A DNA stretch of 18,974 nucleotides from Lachnospiraceae bacterium UBA3641 (GCA_002373875.1 DFKQ01000015.1:1-18974), one strand, 5' to 3'; positions 1 to 7,443 are shown, counted from the first letter of the stretch. Program-made: numbers and translations. The notes: generated by a model from the sequence alone, not told the origin.

Positions 1-235
1 CCTTACCGATGATAACACCGGGCTTAGCCGTGAAGATAACCACCTTGACCCTGTCAGATGCTCTCTCGATCTCGATCTTTGAAACACCTGCATTGTTTAA
101 CTTCTTCTTAAGGTATGTCCTGATATTGTAATCTTCTACGAGAAAGTCAGCAAAATCTTTTTCAGCATACCACTTAGAATCCCAATCCTTAATAACACCG
201 ACCCTTAAGCCGTGAGGATTAACTTTCTGTCCCAT
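1..235 (-). CDS. rpsC: 30S ribosomal protein S3, N-terminal part (cut by window edge)
   Basis: Translating the minus strand from the ATG at 235 gives 78 residues beginning MGQKVNPHGLRVG, the standard start of bacterial S3, and reaching VIIGK at the window edge. That last stretch is the start of the GxxG loop of the S3 KH RNA-binding domain. S3 sits on the head of the small subunit at the mRNA entry channel. The gene follows rplV after a 10-base gap, with a GGAGG-type site (rc of 240-244) just ahead of the ATG, so it belongs to the S10 operon. The C-terminal two thirds lie outside the window. Identity rests on the N-terminal sequence and on operon position. Confidence 0.96.
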   Translation of the reverse strand, partial: MGQKVNPHGLRVGVIKDWDSKWYAEKDFADFLVEDYNIRTYLKKKLNNAGVSKIEIERASDRVKVVIFTAKPGVIIGK

Positions 236-245
236 TTACGTCCTC

Positions 246-632
246 CTATCTTTCGTCCAAAACTACAGTGATGTGGCTCATTCTCTTCTCGATACGATAA
301 GCCCTGCCCTGCGCACGGGGTCTGATACGCTTCATTGTGGGACCCTTGTTTGCGTAGCACTCAGCCACATAAAGATTGTCTGCGTTCATGCCGTTGTTGT
401 TCTCAGCATTGGCGATTGCTGACTCAAGTAACTTCTTTATAATGCTTGATGCATACCTGGGATTGTAGGTAAGAATACCGATTGCTGTCTGCACATCCTT
501 TCCCCTGATAGCATCCAATACGAAACACGCTTTCTGTACTGACACTCTTGCATAAGACAGCTTTGCTGAGGGTCTTGTATCCTTATTCGCATTTCTCTCT
601 CTCTTGATCTGGGATCTATGTCCTTTTGCCAT
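246..632 (-). CDS. rplV: 50S ribosomal protein L22
   Basis: This 128-residue basic protein contains the L22 core, with AKLSYARVSVQKACFVLDAIRGKDV near residues 23-47 and the beta-hairpin and C-terminal signature GPTMKRIRPRAQGRAYRIEK at about 97-116. L22 binds 23S rRNA, and its extended hairpin lines the peptide exit tunnel, where macrolide-resistance changes arise. The length is slightly above the usual 110-115, the extra residues being a basic N-terminal tail (MAKGHRSQIKRERNANKDTR). The start at 632 is chosen because GGAGG stands about 9 bases upstream. It lies between rpsS and rpsC in the conserved S10 operon order. Confidence 0.97.
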   Translation of the reverse strand: MAKGHRSQIKRERNANKDTRPSAKLSYARVSVQKACFVLDAIRGKDVQTAIGILTYNPRYASSIIKKLLESAIANAENNNGMNADNLYVAECYANKGPTMKRIRPRAQGRAYRIEKRMSHITVVLDER

Positions 633-662
633 TGGATGAAACCTCCTTTCAAACCTATCTTA

Positions 663-944
663 TTATTTAACCTTTGATTTCTTCTCATCCTTACCGTGTC
701 CACGATAAGTCCTTGTTGCAACGAACTCACCAAGCTTGTGTCCAACCATATCCTCTGTAACATATACCGGAACATGCTTCCTTCCGTCATGAACGGCGAT
801 CGTATGTCCGACAAACGAAGGGAAGATCGTTGAACGGCGTGACCAGGTCTTTATTACCTGCTTGTCGTTTGCTGCATTCATTGCATCTATCTTCTTTAAT
901 AAGCTCTCGTCCGCGAAAGGGCCTTTCTTTAATGATCTAGCCAT
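663..944 (-). CDS. rpsS: 30S ribosomal protein S19
   Basis: The product has 93 residues, the family's normal length. It begins MARSLKKGPFADESLLKKI and carries the S19 core WSRRSTIFPSFVGHTIAVHDG and the C-terminal GHKLGEFVATRTYRGHG. S19 lies in the head of the 30S subunit, pairs with S13 and contacts the A-site tRNA region. A strong GGAGGAG site stands just ahead of the ATG at 944. It follows rplB by 38 bases and precedes rplV by 30 bases, as in other S10 operons. Nothing unusual is seen. Confidence 0.97.
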   Translation of the reverse strand: MARSLKKGPFADESLLKKIDAMNAANDKQVIKTWSRRSTIFPSFVGHTIAVHDGRKHVPVYVTEDMVGHKLGEFVATRTYRGHGKDEKKSKVK

Positions 945-982
945 TTTTCTCCTCCTAACTTAATCAATTATTGGCATGGACT

Positions 983-1825
983 TTACTTAATTGTCCGTCC
1001 ATCTCTGCGCCTTACGATCATCTTATTGGACTTCTTGTTCTTCTTCCTTGTCTTAAGACCAAGTGCAGGCTTACCCCAAGGAGTGCAGGGACCGGGACGT
1101 CCGATTGAGGTTCTGCCCTCACCACCACCATGCGGATGGTCGTTGGGGTTCATAACCGAACCGCGGACCGTAGGCCTGATACCCATGTGGCGCTTACGTC
1201 CTGCTTTACCAATATTGATAAGGTTGTGATCACCGTTTCCGATAACACCTATTGTTGCCCTTGCGTTAAGAGGAACCATTCTCATCTCGCCCGAAGGAAG
1301 ACGAAGTGTTGCGTACTTGCCTTCCTTAGCCATCATCTGCGCGCTGTTGCCTGCGCTTCTTACCATCTGGCCGCCCTTGCCGGGATAGAGCTCAATGTTG
1401 TGTACCAGTGTACCTACAGGGATCTCGGACATCGGTAAGCAGTTACCGATCCTTACTTCGGCCTCGGGTCCGTTCATGACCTTCATGCCAACCTTGAGTC
1501 CCTCGGGTGCAAGGATGTATGACTTCTGTCCGTCTGCGTAGCAGATAAGTGCGATGTTTGCTGTCCTGTTGGGATCGTACTCGATCGCTACCACGTTTGC
1601 CGGAATACCGTCCTTATTCCTCTTAAAATCGATTATTCTGTACTTCCTTCTCGAACCGCCGCCATGATGCCTTACAGTTATCTTACCCTGATTGTTACGA
1701 CCGGCAGTCTTCTTAAGTGAGCAGGTCAGTGACTTCTCGGGCACAGTCTTTGTTATCTCTGAAAAATCAGAACCCGTCATCTGCCTTCTCGAAGGTGTAT
1801 ATGGGTTATATGTTTTGATTCCCAT
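983..1825 (-). CDS. rplB: 50S ribosomal protein L2
   Basis: The 280-residue protein begins MGIKTYNPYTPSRRQMTGSD and contains the rRNA-binding region around residues 43-65 (GRNNQGKITVRHHGGGSRRK) and the highly conserved loop at about 219-238 with NPNDHPHGGGEGR. His230 and His232 match the conserved histidines near the peptidyl-transferase centre. L2 is needed for subunit association and tRNA binding. Length is normal (family about 275). A GGAGAAAGAC ribosome binding site precedes the ATG. It sits between rplW and rpsS. Confidence 0.98.
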   Translation of the reverse strand: MGIKTYNPYTPSRRQMTGSDFSEITKTVPEKSLTCSLKKTAGRNNQGKITVRHHGGGSRRKYRIIDFKRNKDGIPANVVAIEYDPNRTANIALICYADGQKSYILAPEGLKVGMKVMNGPEAEVRIGNCLPMSEIPVGTLVHNIELYPGKGGQMVRSAGNSAQMMAKEGKYATLRLPSGEMRMVPLNARATIGVIGNGDHNLINIGKAGRKRHMGIRPTVRGSVMNPNDHPHGGGEGRTSIGRPGPCTPWGKPALGLKTRKKNKKSNKMIVRRRDGRTIK

Positions 1826-1889
1826 TGTCTTTCTCCTTTACTTCTTTTATCTGGTATTCTTTCAACCAATATTTGTTACTGCGCGTATT

Positions 1890-2189
1890 TTACAGACCTG
1901 AGAAGATCTCTATTTCCTTGCTGTCCTCGGTAAGCTGTACAACAGCCTTCTTCTTTGCCGATGTCTTACCTGTTACAAGTCCGCGCCTTCTGTTCTTGCC
2001 ATCAAGGTTTATAGTGTTAACACTCTTAACCTTGGTCCCGTCGAACATCTTCTCAACAGCTTCCTTGATCTGGCTCTTATTAGCCTCGGTATGTACATAG
2101 AAGGTGTACTTCTTATCAGCCATGCCTGCCATGCTCTTCTCGGTGATGACCGGCTTAAGGATAACGTCGTAATACTTGATATCAGCCAT
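1890..2189 (-). CDS. rplW: 50S ribosomal protein L23
   Basis: The 99-residue protein starts MADIKYYDVILKPVITEKSM and contains KYTFYVHTEANKSQIKEAVEKMF, both typical of L23. L23 lies at the exit of the peptide tunnel and docks trigger factor and SRP. Its ATG overlaps the rplD stop codon by one base (TAATG), which implies translational coupling. The ribosome binding site GAGGAGGTG lies in the last codons of rplD. Length is normal. Confidence 0.97.
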   Translation of the reverse strand: MADIKYYDVILKPVITEKSMAGMADKKYTFYVHTEANKSQIKEAVEKMFDGTKVKSVNTINLDGKNRRRGLVTGKTSAKKKAVVQLTEDSKEIEIFSGL

Positions 2190-2809
2190 TATGCATACAC
2201 CTCCTCGATCTTGGCTACGGCATCCTTGGTAGCGATCACCGTAGAATACTTCATGATATCGTATGTATTGATATTGTCAGCGGCTGATGTGATAACCGTG
2301 GGAATGTTCCTTGCTGAAAGGATCACGTTCTTATCATCATCCGCAGTTACTACCATTGCCTTTGTAACCTTAAGGTTATCAAGGATCTCCTGCATCTTCT
2401 TTGTCTTGATCTCGTCAAGCTTAAGCTCGTCAAGAACGATGAACTTCTCATCCTGAACCCTTGAAGTGAGTGCCGACTTAAGGGCCAGCCTCTTCTCCTT
2501 CTTATTTAACTTGAATGAGTAATCCCTCGGTACGGGAGCGAATACAACTCCGCCGCCCTTCCACTGGGGTGATCTTGTCGAACCCTGTCTTGCATGACCG
2601 GTTCCCTTCTGTCTCCAGGGCTTCCTTCCGCCGCCTGATACCTCAGACCTTGTCCTGGCCTTCTGTGTTCCCTGGCGCTTGTTGGCAAGCTGCTGAACCA
2701 CTGCCATGTGTACAAGGTGCTCGTTTACTTCAACACCGAATACCGCATCGTTTAAGTCCATCTTGCCTACTTCTTCGCCTTTAATATTGTAAACAGATAC
2801 GTTAGCCAT
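2189..2809 (-). CDS. rplD: 50S ribosomal protein L4
   Basis: From the ATG at 2809 this gives 206 residues, the normal L4 length, beginning MANVSVYNIKGEEVGKMDLND. It carries the L4 signature GGGRKPWRQKGTGHARQGS, in the loop that reaches the exit tunnel. I rejected the upstream in-frame TTG at 2833, because GGAGG stands 9 bases before 2809 and the extra residues would be the Shine-Dalgarno region translated. In some bacteria L4 also represses its own operon by binding the S10 leader; whether that happens here is unknown. Overlaps rplW by one base and follows rplC after about 27 bases. Confidence 0.97.
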   Translation of the reverse strand: MANVSVYNIKGEEVGKMDLNDAVFGVEVNEHLVHMAVVQQLANKRQGTQKARTRSEVSGGGRKPWRQKGTGHARQGSTRSPQWKGGGVVFAPVPRDYSFKLNKKEKRLALKSALTSRVQDEKFIVLDELKLDEIKTKKMQEILDNLKVTKAMVVTADDDKNVILSARNIPTVITSAADNINTYDIMKYSTVIATKDAVAKIEEVYA

Positions 2810-2836
2810 CTGTGTGCTCCTCCTTCCTCGCAAAGA

Positions 2837-3520
2837 CTAGGCAATAGTCTTTACAGTCTCCTTTATTGTAACCAGTGCCTTCTTGGGTCCGGGTACCGCA
2901 CCCTTAACAAGAAGCAGGTTGTTCTCTGCATCTACCCTGACTATCTCAAGGTTCTGGATCGTTATCCTCCTGTTACCCATCTGGCCGGGCATTCCCTTAC
3001 CCTTGAATACACGGCTGGGGCTTGAACATGCACCGTTTGAACCCTGATGGCGATGGAACTTGGAGCCGTGAGCCATGGGACCCCTGTGCTGGCCGAGCCT
3101 CTTGATGGTACCCTGGAAGCCCTTACCCTTTGAGATCGCGGTTGCATCGACCTTGTCGCCAACCTCAAAGATATCTGCCTTTATCTCCTGAGCAAGTGAA
3201 TACTCGCCTGCGTTCTCAAACCTGAACTCTCTCACGAACCTCTTGCCCGAAACACCGGCCTTGTCGAAGTGTCCCTTCTGAGCCTTGTTAACACCGTGCC
3301 TGTGGATCACTTCCTTCTTACCGGACTTATCCTTATTGATGATCCTTTCCTTCTTGTCCATGAATCCAACCTGGACTGCATTGTAGCCGTCGTTCTCCTC
3401 GGTCTTGACCTGAGTTACAACACAGGGACCCGCAGAAAGTACGGTTACGGGAACGAGCACGCCGTCTTCATTGAAGATCTGTGTCATTCCGACCTTTGTT
3501 GCAAGTATTGCTTTCTTCAT
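2837..3520 (-). CDS. rplC: 50S ribosomal protein L3
   Basis: The 227-residue protein begins MKKAILATKVGMTQIFNEDG and contains SKGKGFQGTIKR, FKGKGMPGQMGNRR and NLLLVKGAVPGPKK, all L3 hallmarks. L3 is an early assembly protein whose central extension approaches the peptidyl-transferase centre. It is about 18 residues longer than E. coli L3. Comparison from memory places a basic insertion at roughly residues 60-78 (around INKDKSGKKEVIHRHG). The ribosome binding site AAGGAGG lies 7 bases before the ATG. The 119-base gap to rpsJ is unusually long for this operon and holds a hairpin. Confidence 0.97.
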   Translation of the reverse strand: MKKAILATKVGMTQIFNEDGVLVPVTVLSAGPCVVTQVKTEENDGYNAVQVGFMDKKERIINKDKSGKKEVIHRHGVNKAQKGHFDKAGVSGKRFVREFRFENAGEYSLAQEIKADIFEVGDKVDATAISKGKGFQGTIKRLGQHRGPMAHGSKFHRHQGSNGACSSPSRVFKGKGMPGQMGNRRITIQNLEIVRVDAENNLLLVKGAVPGPKKALVTIKETVKTIA

Positions 3521-3554
3521 TTCTTTTCCTCCTTTTTCCTACAGCGGAATATGA

Positions 3555-3589
3555 CATAAGGGAGGACCGCTTGCGGTGGATTCCTTATG
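3555..3589 (-). promoter_or_regulatory. Hairpin in the rpsJ-rplC spacer
   Basis: CATAAGG (3555-3561) and CCTTATG (3583-3589) are perfect complements. Inside them ACCGC (3566-3570) pairs with GCGGT (3573-3577), separated from the outer stem by small internal loops. No U-tract follows on the minus strand, so it does not look like a terminator. It could be an RNA processing site or a local regulator of rplC translation; the function is not known. Confidence 0.5.
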
Positions 3590-3639
3590 ACGGAGCTCGC
3601 AATACGTCCAACCTTTTCACAAATTCATTCTAGTAGGAG

Positions 3640-3957
3640 TTATTTGTTCTTCATCTTGATGTCGATATACACACCTGCGGGCATCTCGAGCCTTGACAGT
3701 GAATCAACCGTCTTCTGGGTAGGTGTAAGAATATCGATGAGCCTCTTATGAGTCCTCTGCTCGAACTGCTCACGGCTGTCCTTATACTTATGAACAGCAC
3801 GAAGGATTGTAACCACTTCCTTCTTGGTGGGAAGGGGCACGGGACCCGAAACCTCTGATCCGTTCTTCCTTACAGTTTCGATGATCTTCTTGGCTGATGC
3901 GTCTACCAGCTGATGATCATAAGCCTTAAGTGTGATTCTCATTACCTGAGTTGCCAT
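3640..3957 (-). CDS. rpsJ: 30S ribosomal protein S10
   Basis: The 105-residue protein contains MRITLKAYDHQLVDASAKKI, GPVPLPTKKEVVTILRAVHK and HKRLIDILTPTQKTVDSL, the standard S10 sequence; S10 is also NusE, the antitermination partner of NusB. It is the first gene of the operon. The start at 3957 gives three residues more than the usual length; GGAGG lies about 11 bases upstream, and the alternative ATG at codon 6 would be too far from it. The Shine-Dalgarno sequence sits in the loop of a hairpin in the leader, which may control translation. Confidence 0.97.
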   Translation of the reverse strand: MATQVMRITLKAYDHQLVDASAKKIIETVRKNGSEVSGPVPLPTKKEVVTILRAVHKYKDSREQFEQRTHKRLIDILTPTQKTVDSLSRLEMPAGVYIDIKMKNK

Positions 3958-4280
3958 AAAAAAAGTCGCCTCCTTTTCGCACTTTTGTAGATAAGTACGA
4001 CAAGCGGTGACTGTACACTCTCCCGTGTGTGTCCTAAACGATCACGCCTTGAAACTTCCACACGTCGTTTCTGCCCTTGGCAGACTAATGAATTCGTACA
4101 GTGACTTGTCGCCAGTTTCCTAACTTGACATTCGCTCCACGGAAAAACCTACTATACCCACCACGCTACAAGGTAAGAACCCTTACGGATTCTTTAGATG
4201 CCTCAAAGCCGGCAGGCTCCCTCGAACTTCGTTCGGGGGCAGTAGCAACCTCGCGCTTCACAGCTATCAATGTCACAGCA
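3958..4280 (-). promoter_or_regulatory. Long structured leader of the S10 operon mRNA
   Basis: About 320 bases separate the predicted start of transcription from rpsJ and hold no credible gene on either strand. Several stems are visible: a hairpin at 4219-4239 (CGAAC/GTTCG plus flanking C/G pairs); an 8-pair stem at 4175-4194 with a GTAA tetraloop (a GNRA type); a perfect TCTGCC/GGCAGA hairpin at 4070-4084; a long-range stem joining 4096-4102 and 4106-4111 to 4010-4016 and 3998-4003 (GTACAGT and TTGTCG arms, 13 pairs in all); and a hairpin at 3961-3986 (AAAAGT/ACTTTT) with the rpsJ Shine-Dalgarno sequence in its loop. Ribosomal-protein leaders are often autoregulatory, and an S10-operon leader bound by L4 is known in Gammaproteobacteria. 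A similar role here is inference. Confidence 0.65.
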
Positions 4281-4286
4281 AACGCT

Positions 4287-4315
4287 AGTATACATGAAAA
4301 AATCCCCTATTGCAA
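4287..4315 (-). promoter_or_regulatory. Sigma-A promoter of the S10 operon
   Basis: On the minus strand the -35 box TTGCAA (4310-4315) is followed by exactly 17 bases and the -10 box TATACT (4287-4292), with the start expected near 4280. It points at rpsJ, and no other box pair between here and rpsJ is as good. The -35 box lies in the loop of the palindrome at 4298-4325. Confidence 0.7.
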
Positions 4316-4325
4316 GAGGATTTTT
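4298..4325. terminator. Palindrome resembling a bidirectional terminator, overlapping the S10 -35 box
   Basis: AAAAATCCCCT (4298-4308) faces AGAGGATTTTT (4315-4325): ten of eleven positions pair, with a 6-base loop, and T-runs lie on both strands. It has the form of an intrinsic terminator, but the genes on both sides point away from it. It may insulate the divergent genes, be left over from an earlier gene order, or be a protein-binding site at the S10 promoter. Confidence 0.5.
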
Positions 4326-4412
4326 AAAAAACTTAGTTATTTATAAATTCATCCTTCTTTAGATCATATGATTCAGTGATGTTGACAGGTTTTTGACCCT
4401 TTAATCATCATA

Positions 4413-4439
4413 TTGCAAACCTGATTTGAATGCTATAAA
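4413..4439 (+). promoter_or_regulatory. Probable extended -10 promoter of the sensor diguanylate cyclase gene
   Basis: TTGCAA (4413-4418) is followed after 15 bases by TATAAA (4434-4439), which is preceded by TG plus one base, an extended -10 form. The start would fall near 4446, about 25 bases ahead of the ATG at 4472. The 15-base spacer is short, so the -35 box may be weak. A further TTGACA at 4382-4387 lacks a convincing -10 box. Confidence 0.45.
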
Positions 4440-4471
4440 ATTAGAGCGTCAGATATTTACGGAGGAATTCT

Positions 4472-6355
4472 ATGAAGAGGATAGCACTTATCGCAGACGG
4501 TTGGAAGAGGTGGATGCTCTATGCCTTTCCTTACGGTCTTCTTGAATGCATAAAGGATAAGGGTGTGGATGTTTCCATCGACCATTATAACTGCTTTGGC
4601 AACTGGAATGAAGACAAGGATTACAACGCGGGCGAATACGCCGTCCTTGGTTCCATGGATCTTAGCCTGTACGACGGTATCGTGACCGATCTTTCCAATG
4701 TCAAGGACGCAGAAACCTTCGAGAATATCGTGCGCCCTTTAAGGGAGAGCGGGCTTCCAGTCATCAACTTAAATGCCGCGCGCGAAGGTGAAGAAAGAGC
4801 CGATAACGTATATTATGTCGGAACCGATAACGAAAGTGCGATCCTTGAAATGATGAACCATATGTATGATGTTCACGGATGCAGGAAATATGTTTTCCTT
4901 GGCGGACCGGCCGATCATATGGATAATATAATAAGAAGAAACACCTTCAGGGCTTTCATTAAGGACAAGGGTTTAACCTGCGGTGAGGACGACATCCTTG
5001 ATGGTGATTTTGACTACCATGCAGGTATAGATTATATGAATAAATGGATGGAGGAGAAGCGTCCCTTCCCCGATGTCTTCATATGTGCCAATGACAATAT
5101 AGCTGTCGGTGTCTGCACCAGGGCAGAAGAACTGGGCTTAAAGGTCCCGGGTGATTTCTATGTAACGGGCTATGATAACCTCGACAAGGCCCTCTACTTC
5201 CTTCCGCAGATATCAACAGCCAGCATTTCCCGTGAGAAGATAGCGTACAGGGCCATGGAGCTTCTTCTTAAGATATGGAACGGCGAGCAGGTTCCCCGCA
5301 TGTCCCATATCGAAACCAAATGCCTCTTCGGTGAATCCTGCGGATGTAAGAACAACGGAATGGTCAACTACCGCGAACATACCAAGGGGAAGATCCTGTG
5401 GGACCTTGTAGAAGACAATAACGAGGATATGGTCGACCTGCTGGAAGGCCGCCTCATGCAGGCCAGGGAATATACCGAAATATTCAGGTACGCAAGAGAG
5501 TATTTCAGCTCATTTGAGAAAAGCTGCGATGAATTCCACATACTTATAGATCCTGCGCTCGAATCGGCGTCTGCCAAGGTCAGGCTCGGAAAAAACGGTT
5601 ACCGTATTGACTGTATGAAGGTTGCTTATGCTTATGAGAACGGCAGCGAGGTATCTTATACAGGTATAGATGAATGGATGAAGCACGCCGCCTGTGCCGG
5701 ATCATGCACCAACACCCTCTATGTTCCCATCCACTTTTCCGATAAACCGGTGGGATTATATGTATTCAAGAATCCGGATTTTCTGTATACCAATTCCAAG
5801 CTGTCGGATATGCTCTCGCCCATAAGCAATGCAATGCAGCAGCTCTTCCTCAACCGGATGCTCACCAACACATTAAATGAGTTAAAGCATCTGTACAACC
5901 GGGACCAGCTTACCGGAGTCTACAACAGGATTGCCTTTAAGGAACTGCTCATATCCAAGTATAACGAAGCGGCCTATGACGGTTTGGAGGGTGCCGTATT
6001 CTTCATTGATGTTGATAACTTCAAGGAAACAAATGACAGATTGGGGCATGACCGGGGCGACATGGTTCTTAAGTGTATTTCGAAGGCCCTCGTAAACAGC
6101 TTAAGCTGTGAAGGCTATGTGTGCCGATACGGCGGCGATGAATTCGTGGTCTTTATGCCTTCCGTAAGCAATGATGATGCCGAGGGCTACAGGGATGCCG
6201 TATGCTCTTCACTTGCCGCGGATAATATAAGCGTAAGTATAGGGCTTGCACTCACAGGTGCCGACACCTCACTTACGCTTAAGGAATACGTTGCCATTGC
6301 TGACGAAGATATGTACAGGGTCAAGGCCCTGCACAAAAATTCTTCGGCTGATTAA
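4472..6355 (+). CDS. Cytosolic LacI-type sugar-sensor diguanylate cyclase (GGDEF)
   Basis: The 627-residue protein has three parts. Residues 1-285 look like the ligand-binding half of LacI/GalR regulators (type I periplasmic-binding fold), with FICANDNIAVG near 203-213, VTGYDN at 231-236 and the family's final CLFGESCGC near 284-292, but with no helix-turn-helix. Residues 300-465 form an unassigned linker or sensor. Residues 475-620 are a GGDEF domain: RDQLTGVYNR (477-486), FFIDVDNFKETND (510-522) and RYGGDEF (552-558). The intact GGDEF motif implies synthesis of cyclic di-GMP from two GTP. The inhibitory RxxD site usually found five residues before the motif is absent (SCEG stands there). 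No signal peptide or membrane segment is seen. GGAGGA stands 6 bases before the ATG. The neighbouring galactose genes suggest a sugar ligand; this is inference. Its stop overlaps that of galE. Confidence 0.9.
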   Translation: MKRIALIADGWKRWMLYAFPYGLLECIKDKGVDVSIDHYNCFGNWNEDKDYNAGEYAVLGSMDLSLYDGIVTDLSNVKDAETFENIVRPLRESGLPVINLNAAREGEERADNVYYVGTDNESAILEMMNHMYDVHGCRKYVFLGGPADHMDNIIRRNTFRAFIKDKGLTCGEDDILDGDFDYHAGIDYMNKWMEEKRPFPDVFICANDNIAVGVCTRAEELGLKVPGDFYVTGYDNLDKALYFLPQISTASISREKIAYRAMELLLKIWNGEQVPRMSHIETKCLFGESCGCKNNGMVNYREHTKGKILWDLVEDNNEDMVDLLEGRLMQAREYTEIFRYAREYFSSFEKSCDEFHILIDPALESASAKVRLGKNGYRIDCMKVAYAYENGSEVSYTGIDEWMKHAACAGSCTNTLYVPIHFSDKPVGLYVFKNPDFLYTNSKLSDMLSPISNAMQQLFLNRMLTNTLNELKHLYNRDQLTGVYNRIAFKELLISKYNEAAYDGLEGAVFFIDVDNFKETNDRLGHDRGDMVLKCISKALVNSLSCEGYVCRYGGDEFVVFMPSVSNDDAEGYRDAVCSSLAADNISVSIGLALTGADTSLTLKEYVAIADEDMYRVKALHKNSSAD

Positions 6356-7368
6356 TCATTATATCCGTTGGGGTTCATGGATTGCCATCTCCATGAATCC
6401 TCACACATCTCATCTATTCCGTACTCAGCAACCCAGCCAAGTTCCTCCTTGGCTAGCGTTGGATCCGCATAGCATGTAGCTATATCACCTGCACGGCGGG
6501 GCTTTATCTCATAAGGCACATCATGTCCGCAGGCCTTAGAAAATGCCTTTACTACCTGAAGCACGCTGTATCCGTTTCCCGTCCCCAGATTGTATATCTT
6601 AACACCCGGATTCTCCTTTATCTTATCGATCGCCTTGACATGACCCCTGGCCAGGTCAACAACATGGATGTAATCCCTTACGCCTGTTCCGTCAGGTGTG
6701 TCATAATCATTTCCGAATACTCCGAGACATTTAAGCTTACCCACGGCAACCTGGGCCACGTAAGGAAGCAGGTTATTGGGGATACCCTTGGGATCTTCAC
6801 CTATAAGACCTGACTTGTGAGCTCCTATGGGATTGAAATACCGAAGGAGGATAACATTCCATTCCTGATCGGATGTATGAAGGTCCGTGAGTATCTGCTC
6901 AAGCATGCTCTTAGTCCAGCCGTAGGGATTGGTCGGTGTTCCCTTGGGACACTCCTCCGTAATGGGAATGAACGCAGGATCCCCGTATACCGTTGCCGAT
7001 GATGAGAAGATGATGTTCTTGCAGCCGTTCTTCCTCATGGCATCAAGCATCACCAGAGTACCGTTAATATTGTTCTCATAATACTCAAGGGGCTTCTGAA
7101 CCGATTCACCCACAGCCTTAAGGCCCGCAAAGTGAATGACACACTCGGGCTTCTCCCTGCCGAATATATCGTTCATAGCCTCCTTGTCACGAATGTCCTT
7201 CTCATAGAAGGTAACCTTCTTACCCGTGATCTGCCCTATCCTGTCGACTGCCTTGGCATTTGAATTGTCAAGGTTGTCAACGATGACCACTTCATAACCT
7301 TCATTAAGCAGTTCGACACATGTGTGGGAGCCGATGTAGCCTGCTCCGCCTGTAACTAAGATTTTCAT
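6352..7368 (-). CDS. galE: UDP-glucose 4-epimerase
   Basis: GalE interconverts UDP-galactose and UDP-glucose with bound NAD, the last step of the Leloir pathway. The product has the Rossmann signature KILVTGGAGYIGS at the N-terminus, the SSSATVYG segment and YGWTK. Counting from the ATG at 7368 (338 residues), Ser124, Tyr149 and Lys153 fall at exactly the catalytic positions of E. coli GalE, also 338 residues. An ATG two codons upstream (7374) is possible, but the AAGGAAA site would then lie too close. The stop codon overlaps that of the convergent GGDEF gene. No clear promoter is seen; TATACT near 7393-7400 is a weak -10 candidate. galT lies about 6.6 kb away. Confidence 0.96.
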   Translation of the reverse strand: MKILVTGGAGYIGSHTCVELLNEGYEVVIVDNLDNSNAKAVDRIGQITGKKVTFYEKDIRDKEAMNDIFGREKPECVIHFAGLKAVGESVQKPLEYYENNINGTLVMLDAMRKNGCKNIIFSSSATVYGDPAFIPITEECPKGTPTNPYGWTKSMLEQILTDLHTSDQEWNVILLRYFNPIGAHKSGLIGEDPKGIPNNLLPYVAQVAVGKLKCLGVFGNDYDTPDGTGVRDYIHVVDLARGHVKAIDKIKENPGVKIYNLGTGNGYSVLQVVKAFSKACGHDVPYEIKPRRAGDIATCYADPTLAKEELGWVAEYGIDEMCEDSWRWQSMNPNGYND

Positions 7369-7443
7369 TGTCATATTTCCTTTCTTACTGTTAGTATACT
7401 ATCTATAATCCGCTCATATTCATAGAACTGTGTTTGCCAATGA

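Noticed and set aside
2810..2833. Upstream TTG start of rplD
   Set aside because: It would translate the Shine-Dalgarno region; the ATG at 2809 gives the normal L4 start and length.
4101..4346. Plus-strand open frame in the S10 leader region
   Set aside because: No Shine-Dalgarno sequence, unlikely protein composition, and it runs through the S10 promoter and leader stems.
4413..4432. LacI operator-like symmetry ahead of the sensor gene (CAAA-CCTGA-TTTG)
   Set aside because: The symmetry is short and lacks the AACCGGTT core seen at the galactan operator.
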